Below are positions 1 through 10,160 of a stretch of 64,000 nucleotides of DNA, in pieces. The notes beneath the pieces are model-generated. The model saw only the letters and a list, made by a program, of their open reading frames with translations. It did no database searches and was not told the origin of the DNA. This stretch comes from Proales similis (taxonomy: Eukaryota; Rotifera; Eurotatoria; Ploima; Proalidae). The first letter of the stretch is position 1. Every line of letters begins with the position of its first letter. Position numbers and translations under genes: made by a program. The stretch covers positions 2,046,001-2,110,000 of the forward strand of contig JAGVRJ010000001.1 of NCBI GenBank assembly GCA_019059635.1, read 5' to 3'.

Positions 1-2
1 GC

Positions 3-1060
3 GCTCCAGCTCCTCATTTGGACGGGTAAAGCCATCATTGATCAGTTGGACTAAGAATGAAGTTTAATTTCGACTTGCCAGACTTCACGTGGTCTTTGGC
101 CGAGCCATTCAGGGCTTCGAGGTGATTCGTTTCATCGAGAGCGTGCCAACAGACGACAACAATCGACCTCGCGGTAACGTTACTGTGGCACATTGTGGCG
201 AGCTCATAGTTCGCATAAAAAAGAGTAAACTGCATCATTACATGCATCTTGATTCACTTTGTCTTGACCTCTCGCAAAGAAAAGAAGCGCGACTCAAGCA
301 GCAGCAGCAGCAGTAGTGACAGCTCGAGCAGTAGCAGCGAAAGTAGCGATAGCGGGTCAAGTAGTGACTCAGATGATCAAGACGAGCAAAACGAAGCGGA
401 AAAGCCGACCGAAGAGAAAGAAAGCGAGGAAATAAGCGTCAATGCCAATCAGCAGCCTGCCACAGACGAATTCGATGATGGCATATACTGCACCGTGAAG
501 CCGGACGAGGTTTGAACAAAAGCTGAAGCTCTTGAAAGATGGCTCATTAAAGCATTTGGCTGCAGGTGCCACCGATTCCGCAAAACCGGTTCCTGTTACG
601 ACCCGCGGGCGCGCCAGCCAGTCAAACTGAAGGCAATGGACCAAGAGACAGAGCAAGAGGCGATTTGGCCCCTCGCCGCATTGAGCGTGACTCTCATGGA
701 CGCAAAGTAAAAGGCAGAGGATTTGTTCGCTACAACGAACGCGACAGAAGCCGTTCGCGGACGCCGGTTCACTGGAAACGCGCTAAATACGGAAGTTCTC
801 GAACAGCAGATCGTCGTCATTCGCGACCTACAGACGAGCGGCATCAGTCAAGCAATTCTAAAGGGAGCGATCGAAGAGAGACGAGGCGTCTCGCTTCTAG
901 TCCAGACCGACGCCCGAAAAGCGAACGATCGCATCAGAAGAAGAGGAAGAAGCACAAGGAGCGTTCGAGGAGCAAAGAGAAATCATCGTCAAGGCGTCAA
1001 GACCACAAGTCTCGTTCTCCTCGTGCTCGATCAAATTCAGTCGACGCAATAAACAGCTAG
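3..1060 (+). CDS. PPIG: Cyclophilin G-like peptidyl-prolyl isomerase with SR-rich tail (5' end outside window)
   Basis: Four visible exons: 3-25, 82-224, 280-509 and 566-1060; the phases close. Exons 1-2 hold the end of the cyclophilin fold (HLDG, HVVFGR, then CGELI), the last strands of a nuclear cis-trans prolyl isomerase. A lysine run and a long Ser/Asp/Glu tract follow, then a PPIPQNRFL motif directly after an acidic stretch, a hallmark I know from vertebrate PPIG, and finally an Arg/Ser-rich tail ending at TAG 1058-1060. This family associates with splicing factors and RNA polymerase II. The catalytic core lies upstream of the window, so activity cannot be judged. The RS tail looks shorter than in vertebrate PPIG. 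AATAAA-like signals lie near 1190. Confidence 0.85.
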
Positions 1061-1378
1061 GACTCTTCTCACAGTTTGAGCATGCTCAACAGAGCGCCCT
1101 AGAACGAGTGCAAACCTTGCCCTCGGCTTGTTCGCTGTAATTTTAAGAAAAAATAAGTTAAGTGCTAGAATGCTAAATTTATTTGAAAAAATAAATAAAT
1201 TTATTTGGAAAACAAAACGAATTCTCCGCTCGGGAAGGAGACCTTGCAGCAGCCTGCAACCGGAGAAATAACACGGGTATATAGAAACAAGGGCCCTCGT
1301 GCCTTAGATGCCTTCGTTGATTAAGAAAAAATTGGACTGCATACGCAATAAAAGTAAAAATCACTGGCGAAATGTTTC

Positions 1379-1618
1379 TTAATCGATTAATTCCAAGATC
1401 CTGATATAAGAATCTTCCGAGGCACAAACAAAGCCTCCATTCGGTAAAGACAGAACAGAACTGACAAAGCGATTATGGTGTCTGAAAACCTTGACCGGCC
1501 GTCCGTCGGTTGTGTCCCACATCCAGATGAGTCTATCACTAGATCCGCTCAGCAAGTATCCGTTGGAAAGAACAGCAAGGCTTAAAACCGAATGGGTGTG
1601 TCTAATCAATGTCATCAC
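1379..1618 (-). pseudogene. WD40-repeat fragment
   Basis: About 80 residues read as two WD40 blades (GSSDRLIWMWD and ASEDSYIRILE) ending at a TAA. I find no convincing start codon or upstream exon on the minus strand before 1760; the frame opens into low-complexity TGGGAG sequence. It may be a retained scrap of a duplicated WD40 gene or the last exon of a gene whose other exons I cannot see. The parent family cannot be told from two blades. Confidence 0.4.
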
Positions 1619-1966
1619 TAACTCCCACTCCCACTCGAATTTAAAAAAAAATAACGCGCATGAGTATTATGATTTACGAGCCGTGAAATTTGAAAAATGA
1701 GGTCCTTAGTTTCTTAGTCTGCTTGTCAGATATTTGCGTTTTAAATTTGCCCGACATTTTGAATGATTTATAAAAAGACAATAGACGGCAATAAAGAGCA
1801 ATCCTGAAGACAGAAAGATTGTTCATTTCTTTATTTCTGGGATATTTATTTGGTGTTTTTTTTTTCTATATTGTTTACTAGATAAATTGCGTTCATTTAA
1901 TTGCCATTTTTAAATGAGTTAATTGTGCACATTGGGAAAGCTTGCCGGCTCAAAAACGGTGGCATT

Positions 1967-4330
1967 CTAGCTGGAGTTCACTTTGGACCGTTGCTCTTTC
2001 GAACCGAATGCGAACTCGAACAGATACAAACAGATCGAGAGCAGCCAAATAGAAGTGATGACCACAAAAGTCCCAGCGATTTGCTCTTGTTTTAGCAAAT
2101 GAGCTCAAATGAGACAGAGAGAAGAGAAGAAGACGAGGCCAACCTAATCTGAGTGGAGCGAAGCTGGTCGTCTCGCACGAATCCTTCCAGTCGCCAATGT
2201 ACTTGCGCTCGAGTCTCTTGATCACACCGGCTTCTCGCATGCGCACGATTCTAGACAATCAGCAGATTCTAGTCAAGCGGCCCAAAGTGTGTGTGTGTGC
2301 TGAGTCTGCCTACAGTGTTGAATAGTCCGGGCGGAGCGTTGAATTTTTGGAGACGGCGAAAGCTGGTCATAATTCATTATTTAGAACGTTTAATGTTGGA
2401 CCAATCAAGGACGACTACCGTATGCCACTTGGCCTAAACTTGCCGCCTCTGAAATGGCCAGATCACAATTGCTGGAGTAGAACGCGTGCAATTGCGATTT
2501 ATCGCCGACAAACACAGCTGCATTGTCTTTCATTAGCTCATACAAGCGCGTCTCGCTCTGCATCAAGTCGAGCAGATCAGAACGGTCTGCAAGCTGCTTG
2601 TTTATTCTTTCAGTGGCCATCGACTCGCTAAACTGAACAATATCGAGGATTTTGATGGAGCCACAAGAGACGCAGATGCAGACCGACTACCTGCAAGTGA
2701 AGGTCTGCTCCAGAGCCAGGCAGTAGAATCAAACTGCTACGCTCGATCGCCTGCCAAGAGTCGAGATGGGAGTGCCGGTTGTTATCGGTGAGGAAAACGG
2801 TCAAGTTCGCCGTGTAGGAGGTCACTGTCACAATACAAAACAGACTGAACGAGATGACCAGGACCCTGGTGGCCAAATGACGAGTTTCAAACTCAATTCC
2901 TTGATTGAACAGTTTGCCCAGCGTATAGTTGAGACACTCGAGCAGAGTAAAGGACCTCTCACGCGGCCCATCTATCCGCTTGTCGGCCTCGAATCGATCG
3001 AAAACGTAAAGCACCATTGCAACGGCAAGTCCGAGCACTTGCAGTTTAGTGTTCAGTCAAAAGCGAGCTAGTTTCAAGTCGGGCCAGACTAACCGAATAG
3101 GGCAAGCCAGAGATGCCAGTGAAACGGACGAAATACGCTCAGCAGATTCAATCGGCCCCTGATCATGTGATTTAGAACGGCGAGCTGATCCTCTCTGAAC
3201 GGAATTGTGAAATCAAACAGGTGGTGAAGCTCAGGAAGCGTGGGCACTCCGGCAACGATCATGTCGATCTCCTTAGGAAGAGCCGAATCGATTCAAGCTT
3301 GAAAAGGCTCGTTAGAATGAACTTACGTCGTTGATCAATAGACCAATCAGTCCCGTCCATCGACCGTCCTCTGTCTTGTAGCCGAGGACGTTCTCGTCTG
3401 AGTGAACTGTCTTGTACCTTAATGAATATTTCTTGTTTTTTGCCGATCACCGAAATGCAAAATTAAAGCGCCAACCGGATTTTAAGAACAAGAGCCAAAG
3501 TGCGAAACAGAACTTGCGCGATCTGTTCGTTCGAGTAGAGAATCTCGTTGGGCTCAAGACCGCCGAACTCGGCTCTCACTTTGTTCAGGTTGACCATGCC
3601 AACTCGAATGCGAGGCTTTGCTCCAGTGCAAACGCACTCCGGCTCTTTACCGAGCTCGGTGCGGCGTTTAAACAGGCTGAGAAAAGGAACCTTGTGCATC
3701 GATTCGTATTGGACAAATATTGCCAGCGATTTGTCCAGTTCGATGACAGACTCATTTCCGGCCAACAGCATCGGAGCGTTTATCTCAATGCCTGGCTCAT
3801 GCTGGACGTGGCACTTGGATCGATCGTCCCTGTCGAGCAAAATCAAATGATCGCGACGAAAGCATGGCATTCGCTCGTTAAACTTGATTCAAGACCCAGA
3901 AAGACTGCTCTCAGCTGCACTCGGACTCAAGTATTTTACTTACTCGTAAGAGTGAACAAATCGAGTCGAATGCGAACAGGATTCTGGCTGGCTCAGGAAA
4001 TAAAGAACATATCTGTTTGTTCAAATCGAATCGAGACACGTTGGCCGCCATCCGTTCAAGTTCAATCAAGTTGACTCGAGTCCATTCAAAGCTGCTGTTG
4101 GAGATTGCCTCGTTTTGCACGCATTCGCTCATCTGATTATCGCCCCAACTGACGCTCACAATTCGGCCAGGTGCGTATTTGTGAACTAGAGTGACGAGAG
4201 GCTCGCATTCGCCGCTCACCAGTTCAATGAGAACCAAGGCCAATAAGCCGAAAACGACCCGAGCGTTCAAATTTCCCCTCATCACTGTCTCAGGAGTAAT
4301 TGAAAGGAGCTTCGCGCTAAAACGCTGCAT
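1967..4330 (-). CDS. Divergent ionotropic glutamate receptor (IR-like), 632 aa
   Basis: Nine exons (3944-4330, 3476-3882, 3327-3417, 3094-3271, 2691-3037, 2419-2632, 2314-2362, 2144-2250, 1967-2085) sum to 633 codons in one frame. In order: signal peptide (hydrophobic run near residues 20-40), a short amino-terminal region, ligand-binding half S1 (GYKTEDGRWTGLIG), M1, pore loop, M3 with the SYTANLxxFLT signature, S2, and M4 followed by a short tail. In S1 the segment before the conserved DF.xPF lacks the arginine that binds the glutamate carboxylate (LHHLFDF at that place). Together with the short N-terminus this points to the variant IR class rather than a classical glutamate receptor. It acts as a ligand-gated cation channel in the plasma membrane; the ligand is unknown. 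Confidence 0.87.
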
Positions 4331-4838
4331 TTATTAAAACCAGTTCATTCAAAATGCCGATAGTTCAAAATTAATGAAGAAATCAACAGAAAACTGGAAA
4401 AAACGAAAGTTGACGAAAATTTAAGAACGTGTGTCGGTGAGATGAATAAAAAATGAAACTTGAGAGGAAAACGGTGTGATGTTGATAAACCGATAGTTGG
4501 CAAAACTCATTTAAGACAGTGCGAGTCGATAAATAAGATTGCTTATTTGCTCTTGTTTTATTCATCATAATGATGGCCACTGTTGAGACAACAAATGCTT
4601 GAACGCTCTTGTTTAGACCCTAATAAGTCGAAAAAGGCGTCGATTAGTCGACAAATGTGCTAGATGAAATGAAAATAATCAAACTCGACGTTAACTAGTC
4701 AATTTTGAAGGCTTCTGGCATTTAATATTAAATAAAGGCCGCTTGCTTCTAAGCAAGCTGATGCTGCTGATTGTCCATGAAACGTGTGTGTTTGTTGAAA
4801 TGACCAAATAAATTGTCAAATAAATGGGCACGAGGCAG
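4331..4838. other. Intergenic, nothing recognised
   Basis: AT-rich spacer between the 5' end of the ionotropic receptor and the 3' end of the PAQR gene, both on the minus strand. It should hold the receptor promoter and the PAQR 3'UTR (AATAAA-type signals near 4730 and 4808). No coding potential seen. Confidence 0.5.
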
Positions 4839-5819
4839 TCAAGTCAATTTGCGCTTGAGGAAATTGCCGTGCGAGTCGAAATTGTGCGAGATCATCGAGC
4901 TGAACTTGTAAATCATGAACAAACAGAATATGAGAAGCGTGACGACCGGCCCAAAGCAGTAGAACAAAGACGGCGGTGTCCGAGTGGCGGCGATCAGCTC
5001 CCTGTTCGCCATGTAGTCCAAGTAGCAGGCCTTGAGCTGAAATTTGACCACCAGAAATATGCAAATGTGAAAGAGATGGTGGCCTTGCCCGATAAAGTCA
5101 AGCTTGCCGGGAAAGAAGCGCTGCGGAAAGTCGAGCGCAAAGAAGGAAGCACCGAGCAGAAACAGCAGAACGTGCGTGGCGTGGTAGCCGTAGTGAATAG
5201 TCATGGGCGCATAGCCGTACGAGCCGGGCCATATGAACGGTATGACGAGCGGGAACATTGTGAACGCCCAGACAAGGCCACAAGGCGCGAATTGAAGGAA
5301 GCGCTTTATGGCCGGATATGGCCTCGAGTACTTGGTTTGCGCGATCGAGTTGAACAAGCAGCACAGGGCACTGCCCATTCCGATCAGTGGAAGAATGTAC
5401 GGCTCTAGGGCGTTGTAGTACCAGATTTGAGCGCAGAAATAGGTCTGCATGAGAGCGGCTCCGTAGCCGTTGAACGATATGCCGGCAAAGTCGCAGAGGA
5501 AACAAGTCATGTGACACTGATGACTCTTCTGGTGCATGAGATGAGCGCTGGCGCTGGCGCAGAACATCACTATTGACGTTAGAATGCTTGTCATTATGGG
5601 CCAAGAGTACGGATCGGAAAAGTCGAGCGTGAACAAGAGTGAAATCATGTAGATGGCGCCCAGATAGTGCGACCAGGCGTTTACAGTTTCGTTGTGCTTC
5701 ATGAACAGCGACTTGACATAGAACGAGTAGGGACGATTGGTTGGTCGGAAGCCGGTGTGAATGTGCGGCTCGCAGAACAGCTCGGGCGTCTCTTTGTACG
5801 AGCAGCAGCATTCGTTCAT
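4839..5819 (-). CDS. PAQR-family membrane progestin receptor-like protein, 326 aa
   Basis: Intronless frame. The N-terminal half has the family motif EPHIHTGFRP, then KHNETVNAWSH and at least seven hydrophobic segments. The presumed zinc/hydrolase residues are present: S-A-S-A-H followed by CDFAG, and a C-terminal HxxH cluster (QGHHLFH). The EP.I.TG.RP and HNE.VN.W.H blocks match the mPR subgroup (PAQR5-8) better than adiponectin receptors. Members are seven-pass plasma or endomembrane proteins tied to steroid signalling and ceramidase activity. Start chosen at 5819, the first Met before the conserved block. An exon-like ORF immediately upstream (5906-6223) ends in a splice donor and may belong to this transcript. 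Confidence 0.85.
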   Translation of the reverse strand: MNECCCSYKETPELFCEPHIHTGFRPTNRPYSFYVKSLFMKHNETVNAWSHYLGAIYMISLLFTLDFSDPYSWPIMTSILTSIVMFCASASAHLMHQKSHQCHMTCFLCDFAGISFNGYGAALMQTYFCAQIWYYNALEPYILPLIGMGSALCCLFNSIAQTKYSRPYPAIKRFLQFAPCGLVWAFTMFPLVIPFIWPGSYGYAPMTIHYGYHATHVLLFLLGASFFALDFPQRFFPGKLDFIGQGHHLFHICIFLVVKFQLKACYLDYMANRELIAATRTPPSLFYCFGPVVTLLIFCLFMIYKFSSMISHNFDSHGNFLKRKLT

Positions 5820-5905
5820 ACTCTGAATGCAGGCTGTTGGACGAGCAAAAGTTCACGGATCAAAGCATTCGTGGATTAAAGCAGGTCGATAAGGCTCAAG
5901 AGGTT

Positions 5906-6223
5906 TCACTCACCGAATCCGTTGGCCAGAGTTCGCCTGATATTCGACGCACTGCACAGAGGCGTCTTGTAGCTTCTGGCCGCGTCTACAAGCACGTTTG
6001 CCATTTTGCTGAGCAGCTCGTCCAAATAAGCGAACAGAGCGAGCTGGCAGTTTCTTAACTTGAGTTTGACCGGCTCTGTCTTTGACATAACGCCACTTTT
6101 CAAGTCCATCATAGGCTGCGCGTTGCCACCAAGATCCAAACTGCGCCCGCGTGTGCTGTCAGATCGAACTTGGCCTATTTGCTCAATGTTGCCGTTTGCA
6201 TTCGATTTGATCTTGTTGGGCAC
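5906..6223 (-). CDS. Small ORF or 5' exon upstream of the PAQR gene, unknown
   Basis: A 105-residue reading frame with a polar N-terminus and an amphipathic helical stretch (YLDELLSKMANVLVDAARS). It ends at a good splice donor (G|GTGAGT, near 5912). Joining that donor to the nearest acceptor (CATTCAG at about 5824) would put the PAQR start out of frame, so this is either a 5' leader exon with an upstream ORF, a separate short gene, or is joined through the weaker acceptor two bases later. I do not recognise the protein. Confidence 0.35.
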   Translation of the reverse strand: MPNKIKSNANGNIEQIGQVRSDSTRGRSLDLGGNAQPMMDLKSGVMSKTEPVKLKLRNCQLALFAYLDELLSKMANVLVDAARSYKTPLCSASNIRRTLANGFGE

Positions 6224-7073
6224 TTATCTTAAATTGAATTTTTTATTCATAATTTAAGCGAAAGCGATCCAAGCGCGCGCGGCAGTGACGAAGTCGGCGC
6301 TTCTTTAGATCCAAACTTGCAACGAATTCAAATCGCTCTCAAGCGCTCGCTCGGCCCCACAGTCCAGATTATGTTCGCTCAAGCCGTGTGTTTATGAAAC
6401 AGCCAGTGAATAATGCCGCAAGGGCGCACGTTTTGAAGGCTTCAGCGGCAGTTCGAGGCTCGTGACTTGATGCATATGCGATCGAAATTATCTTCTCTCT
6501 GAGCCCACTTTCACTTAAGTAAACTCTCGAAACATTACAACTGCCTGCTCTTGTGCTGCTGCAGTGGAGTTGACAGACAACAAAAAAAACCAAGCGCCAA
6601 ATCGACGATCCGACAACCACCAGCACTTAACAGGCTGTTGCTAGAGTCTTTGTTTCAAATTGGCTGTTGAAGCTAAATGCAACAAAAAAAAAAATGTTTG
6701 TTCGTTTCTATTCGAATCTCCGGAGGTCGATTATAATTAGCGAGGCCAAGCGGCTGGCGGGCGTGACAAGCAGCTCTAAGCAACCGTCTCTACTCGCAAC
6801 AAATTCGCGTCTGTTTGAGTTCTCAGAGCGCGCTTGACTGTGCCACATACGCACAAAAGCGCCCACCTGAGAGCGCCAACCGATTTGACGCGTTCAGAGG
6901 GCAAAAAAGGATTCGTCTCGGATTATGAGCTGGAGTCGAGTCAGCAAGCACAGGAGTGAAGAAAGTTTATTTTTCTAGGCCAGTTGTGAACCAAAACGAA
7001 AGTGAGGACGCAAACGAACTAAATAATGAATAGAGGAGGCGAATGAGGGCAAATCAAGGCTAGAATGAATTGG
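6224..7073. other. Intergenic, no gene recognised
   Basis: 850 bp with no convincing coding sequence. An 85-codon minus frame at 6369-6626 lacks family resemblance and splice context. The part next to 7074 holds the 3'UTR of the lactonase gene; the rest probably holds the promoter for the PAQR transcript. Confidence 0.45.
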
Positions 7074-7820
7074 TCAAATCAATTGGGCGGCTGGTTGATC
7101 GATGAACCATTTGAGTCGCGCGCCTTCGGTCAAAGGTTGCACAGCCGTGGCAGGCAGCGAGGCGTCTTTTTCGACCAGAATTTGTCGAAGAATTTGCGCC
7201 TTGCCTTCGCCACTTGTCCAAAAAAGCAAATTAGACGAGCGCTTAATAAAAGGCAAAGTGAGCGTGACTCGTTCCGGCGGCGGCTTCGGACTGTCGCTGA
7301 TCGGCAGGACCAGGTCAGTCTGGCTGTCTTGTTCAGTGAACAAGCGATGGCCCGGAAACAGCGAGCAAGTGTGGCCGTCCGGGCCGATGCCGAGCAGGAG
7401 AATGTCGAAGCCGTTGTTGGCGTTCAGAAGCGGCTTCAGACGCTCCTGGTAGTCACGAGCGCACTCTTGCACTGACTGGGCGTTGGCCTTGATCGACAAA
7501 ACGTTTTCCGATGGGATCGCCAGGGCAGAGAACATTCCGCTCGACTCAAAGCCGTGGAAGGTGCTGTCGGCGTGATTGAGCGGAACAAAGCGCTCGTCGC
7601 AGAACAAGAAGCGCAGCTTGGACTTGAATGGCGCAAAGTCGGCCGCGTGCCTCTTACACGAGTCGGCAAAGTACGAGATGAAGCTGCCGCCCGACAGGCC
7701 GATTGTGATCTGGTCGCGATCAGGCGCCAGCGAACGAATTGTGTCCAACACGAACGCGACCAACGCGTCAATCGACTCGGTTGCGTTCTTGGAAACGACC
7801 AGCACTTGGTCAAGGCTCAT
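7074..7820 (-). CDS. PGLS: 6-phosphogluconolactonase, 248 aa
   Basis: Single-exon enzyme of the oxidative pentose phosphate pathway; it hydrolyses 6-phospho-D-glucono-1,5-lactone in the cytosol. Visible family landmarks: LSGGSF near the N-terminus (phosphate-binding), FCDERFVP, DILLLGIGPDGHTCSLFPGH with the catalytic histidine region, then RVTLTLPFI. Length matches the animal enzyme (about 258 aa). I start at the Met at 7820 (MSLDQVLVV), because the upstream in-frame Met at 7922 adds a segment that overlaps the 3' end of PDRG1. The stop of PDRG1 is only about 105 bp upstream, so the promoter must be very short. Confidence 0.93.
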   Translation of the reverse strand: MSLDQVLVVSKNATESIDALVAFVLDTIRSLAPDRDQITIGLSGGSFISYFADSCKRHAADFAPFKSKLRFLFCDERFVPLNHADSTFHGFESSGMFSALAIPSENVLSIKANAQSVQECARDYQERLKPLLNANNGFDILLLGIGPDGHTCSLFPGHRLFTEQDSQTDLVLPISDSPKPPPERVTLTLPFIKRSSNLLFWTSGEGKAQILRQILVEKDASLPATAVQPLTEGARLKWFIDQPAAQLI

Positions 7821-7926
7821 TTCGCTTCTTTGGCCAATCTTGTTTAGACTCTGTTTCAAATCGCCTTTCTTCTGGACGGTTCTAAGCGTCCAACAAGCGA
7901 ATGAAGCAAATGCGATTTGCAAAAGT

Positions 7927-8379
7927 TCATTTATTCACAAGCTCAAACAAGGACTCTTGCTCTTCTTTGCTCAACGGGATCAAGTCGAATCCTTTCAGCT
8001 CTGGCCGCTGCTCCATGTCGTACAGCTTGTTTACCTTTGACTTGAGCTGCTTGTGCAAGTCCGATATCTCTTTGTCAAGTTTTTGGTGGTCGCTCTCAAG
8101 CAAGCTGTTCGCCTCGCTATTTCTCATGCTGAGGAACAAATTGCCACAGCAGAGCCATGTCTGCGCTTCTTTGTTCTCCGCTCGTTTCAGGCACCTGCAA
8201 ATGTCGGCTGAAAAAAACGCTATTGGCCAACAATTCGATCCTGCTTACCTGCTCGCCTCGCGAGTCTTGTCCCGTTTCTTGTTCAATTCGATTATGCTGC
8301 GTCGGTCAACGAGCACCTCGCCGGCCTGCGCCTCGACCTCTTTCAAATATTCAAACACAAACTCGGGATCTTTGGCCAT
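7927..8379 (-). CDS. PDRG1: PDRG1, prefoldin-like subunit, 132 aa
   Basis: Two exons (8249-8379 and 7927-8194) sum to 133 codons. The protein is a short helical coiled-coil: EYLKEVE..AGEVLVDRRSI at the N-terminus, CGNLF in the middle, then DKEISDLHKQLKSKVNKL and the highly characteristic C-terminal PELKGFDLIPLS. Vertebrate PDRG1 has 133 residues with the equivalent PELKGFNLNPL. PDRG1 is a subunit of the prefoldin-like module of the R2TP/PAQosome chaperone complex, which helps assemble RNA polymerases and PIKK kinases. Raptor, part of a PIKK complex, is also in this window, but that is likely coincidence. Confidence 0.9.
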
Positions 8380-8394
8380 TATTGCTCTCTCCCT

Positions 8395-8421
8395 CTTCCC
8401 CTCTCTCTCTCTCTCTCTCTA
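8395..8421. repeat. CT dinucleotide repeat upstream of PDRG1
   Basis: CCCCTCTCTCTCT-type run just upstream of the PDRG1 start codon. GA/CT runs of this kind recur in many promoters and introns of the window. Confidence 0.8.
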
Positions 8422-8624
8422 TTCGTCTCTCTCCGTCCTTGTGTATGTGTGTGCGCGTGTAAAGGAGGATTGTCTGTTGAGTGCGTTCAAAAGACGTCAA
8501 AAATTGCGTCTGATTGAAGTAGAGAGGTAAAGAGAAAAGTGCACCAAGAGATTGAGTGAACATTTATTGATAATTAACGGATAATCGTCCGCTTAGAGCG
8601 AAAATCATCGACTCGATCGATCGC

Positions 8625-10160
8625 TTAGAGCTCGTCAAAGCCGGGCATAGGGAATTTGAGAGCAAAAGACTCGACTTTTTGTCGCAGCTCTTTGACTCTT
8701 GAGTGGAACTCAGGCTCGTCCAGTTTCGACTTGAAATCTTTTATGTTTTGACTAGCGGCCGCTTTGTTGGCGTCGATCGCAATCTTGAGCGCCTGGTCGA
8801 TGAAATCGGCCACCTGGACAAAGTCGGCCTCTTGGAAACCACGCGAGGTCAAGGCTGGCGCGCCGATTCGAATACCGCTCGGGTTGAGGGCGCTCTTGTC
8901 GCCAGGGCAGGTGTTTTTGTTGGTGGCGATCGAAACCTCTTCCAAAATCTTCTCGGCCTTGGCACCGTTCAAGCCCACTGATCGCATGTCCACTGAGAAC
9001 AGATGGACATCAGTGCCACCTGAAAGGCGAATGCAAATAAAACCCTGAAGCCGAGTTGGCACGTGAAAGATTGGCAGCGTTACCGGTAACGATCTTGTAG
9101 CCTCGTTTCTTGAGCTCCTCGCAGGCAGCCTGGCTGTTCTTAATCACCTGGCGTCCGTATTGCTTGAACTCGTCGGTCATGGCCTGCTTGAGAGCGACAG
9201 CGATTGCACCAATCGCGTTGTTGTGTGGGCTTCATTTAGAGACGCGTCAGGTAGGCAAAGACTCGGTGAGACGTTCGAATTGACAACTCACCCGCCCTGG
9301 AGGCCTGGAAAGACGGCTTCGTTGATTTTGCGCTCGTAGTCGTACATGATCTCTTTGCCGTTCTTGTCGACACTTTTCAGGCCGCGTCGGAAGAAGATGA
9401 GGGCGGCGCGCGGTCCTCGCAGCGACTTGTGTGTGGTGGTGGTCACAATGTCCGAATACTCGAACGGGTCGGGGACCACTTTGGCAGCGACCAGGCCGGA
9501 AATATGCGCCATGTCAGACAGGAGGATGGCACCGACGTCGTCGCAAATTTCTCTGAATCGCTTGTAGTCCAGATTTCGCGAGTAGCAGCTCGTGCCGGCC
9601 ACGATGATCTTGGGCCTGAAGAGCTTGGCGTCCTCGTGCAGCTTGTCGTAGTCGATCAGGCCCGTCTCCTCGTTGATGGTGTAGGGCAGACTCTCGAAGA
9701 ACATCGAAGTGGCCGAGATCTTCTTGGACGGCGTGTAAAAGCCGTGGCTCAGATGACCACCGTCCGGCAAGTTGAGACCCATCAGACGGCCGTGCGGACC
9801 GATCAGGGCCGTGTAGACGGCAAAGTTGGCCGGGCAGCCGGACAGCGCCTGCACGTTCACGCCCCATTTGGCCTCGTCCACGCCGTAGGCTTGCAGCGCT
9901 CGCTTCTGAGTGAGGATCTCCACCTGATCGATGATCTCATTGCCTCCGTAGTATCTGCATCCCGGATAGCCTTCAGAGTACTTGTTGGCCAGACACGAGC
10001 CGAGTGTCTCGAGCACCGCCCGAGTGGTGAAGTTCTCCGAGGCGATCAGCTCCAAGCCCTTCAGCTGTCTTTGCTTTTCCTGCTTGATCAACTCGTACAT
10101 GTCCGGATCTATCTCGCTCAAGGCGCTGTTCAATTGTCGGCTTTGCTGCGCTCCACTCAT
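8625..10160 (-). CDS. SHMT1: Serine hydroxymethyltransferase, 469 aa
   Basis: Three exons (9292-10160, 9084-9229, 8625-9019) sum to 470 codons. PLP enzyme converting serine and tetrahydrofolate to glycine and 5,10-methylene-THF. Landmarks: [42 protein letters not shown], and the Schiff-base lysine in [13 protein letters not shown]. Start at 10160 (MSGAQQ) gives a protein slightly shorter than vertebrate cytosolic SHMT1 and without an obvious mitochondrial presequence. An in-frame upstream Met at 10271 would add a Ser-rich N-terminus of 37 residues that could act as a targeting peptide through an alternative start; weakly supported. Confidence 0.95.

Noticed and set aside
5098-5856. 252-codon minus-strand ORF in another frame of the PAQR gene
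   Set aside because: Overlaps the PAQR coding frame; Arg/His/Ser-rich nonsense composition typical of a shifted frame, although the upstream donor would lead into it.
6369-6626. 85-codon minus ORF with a hydrophobic start
   Set aside because: No cysteine pattern, splice signals or similarity I can name; could be chance.
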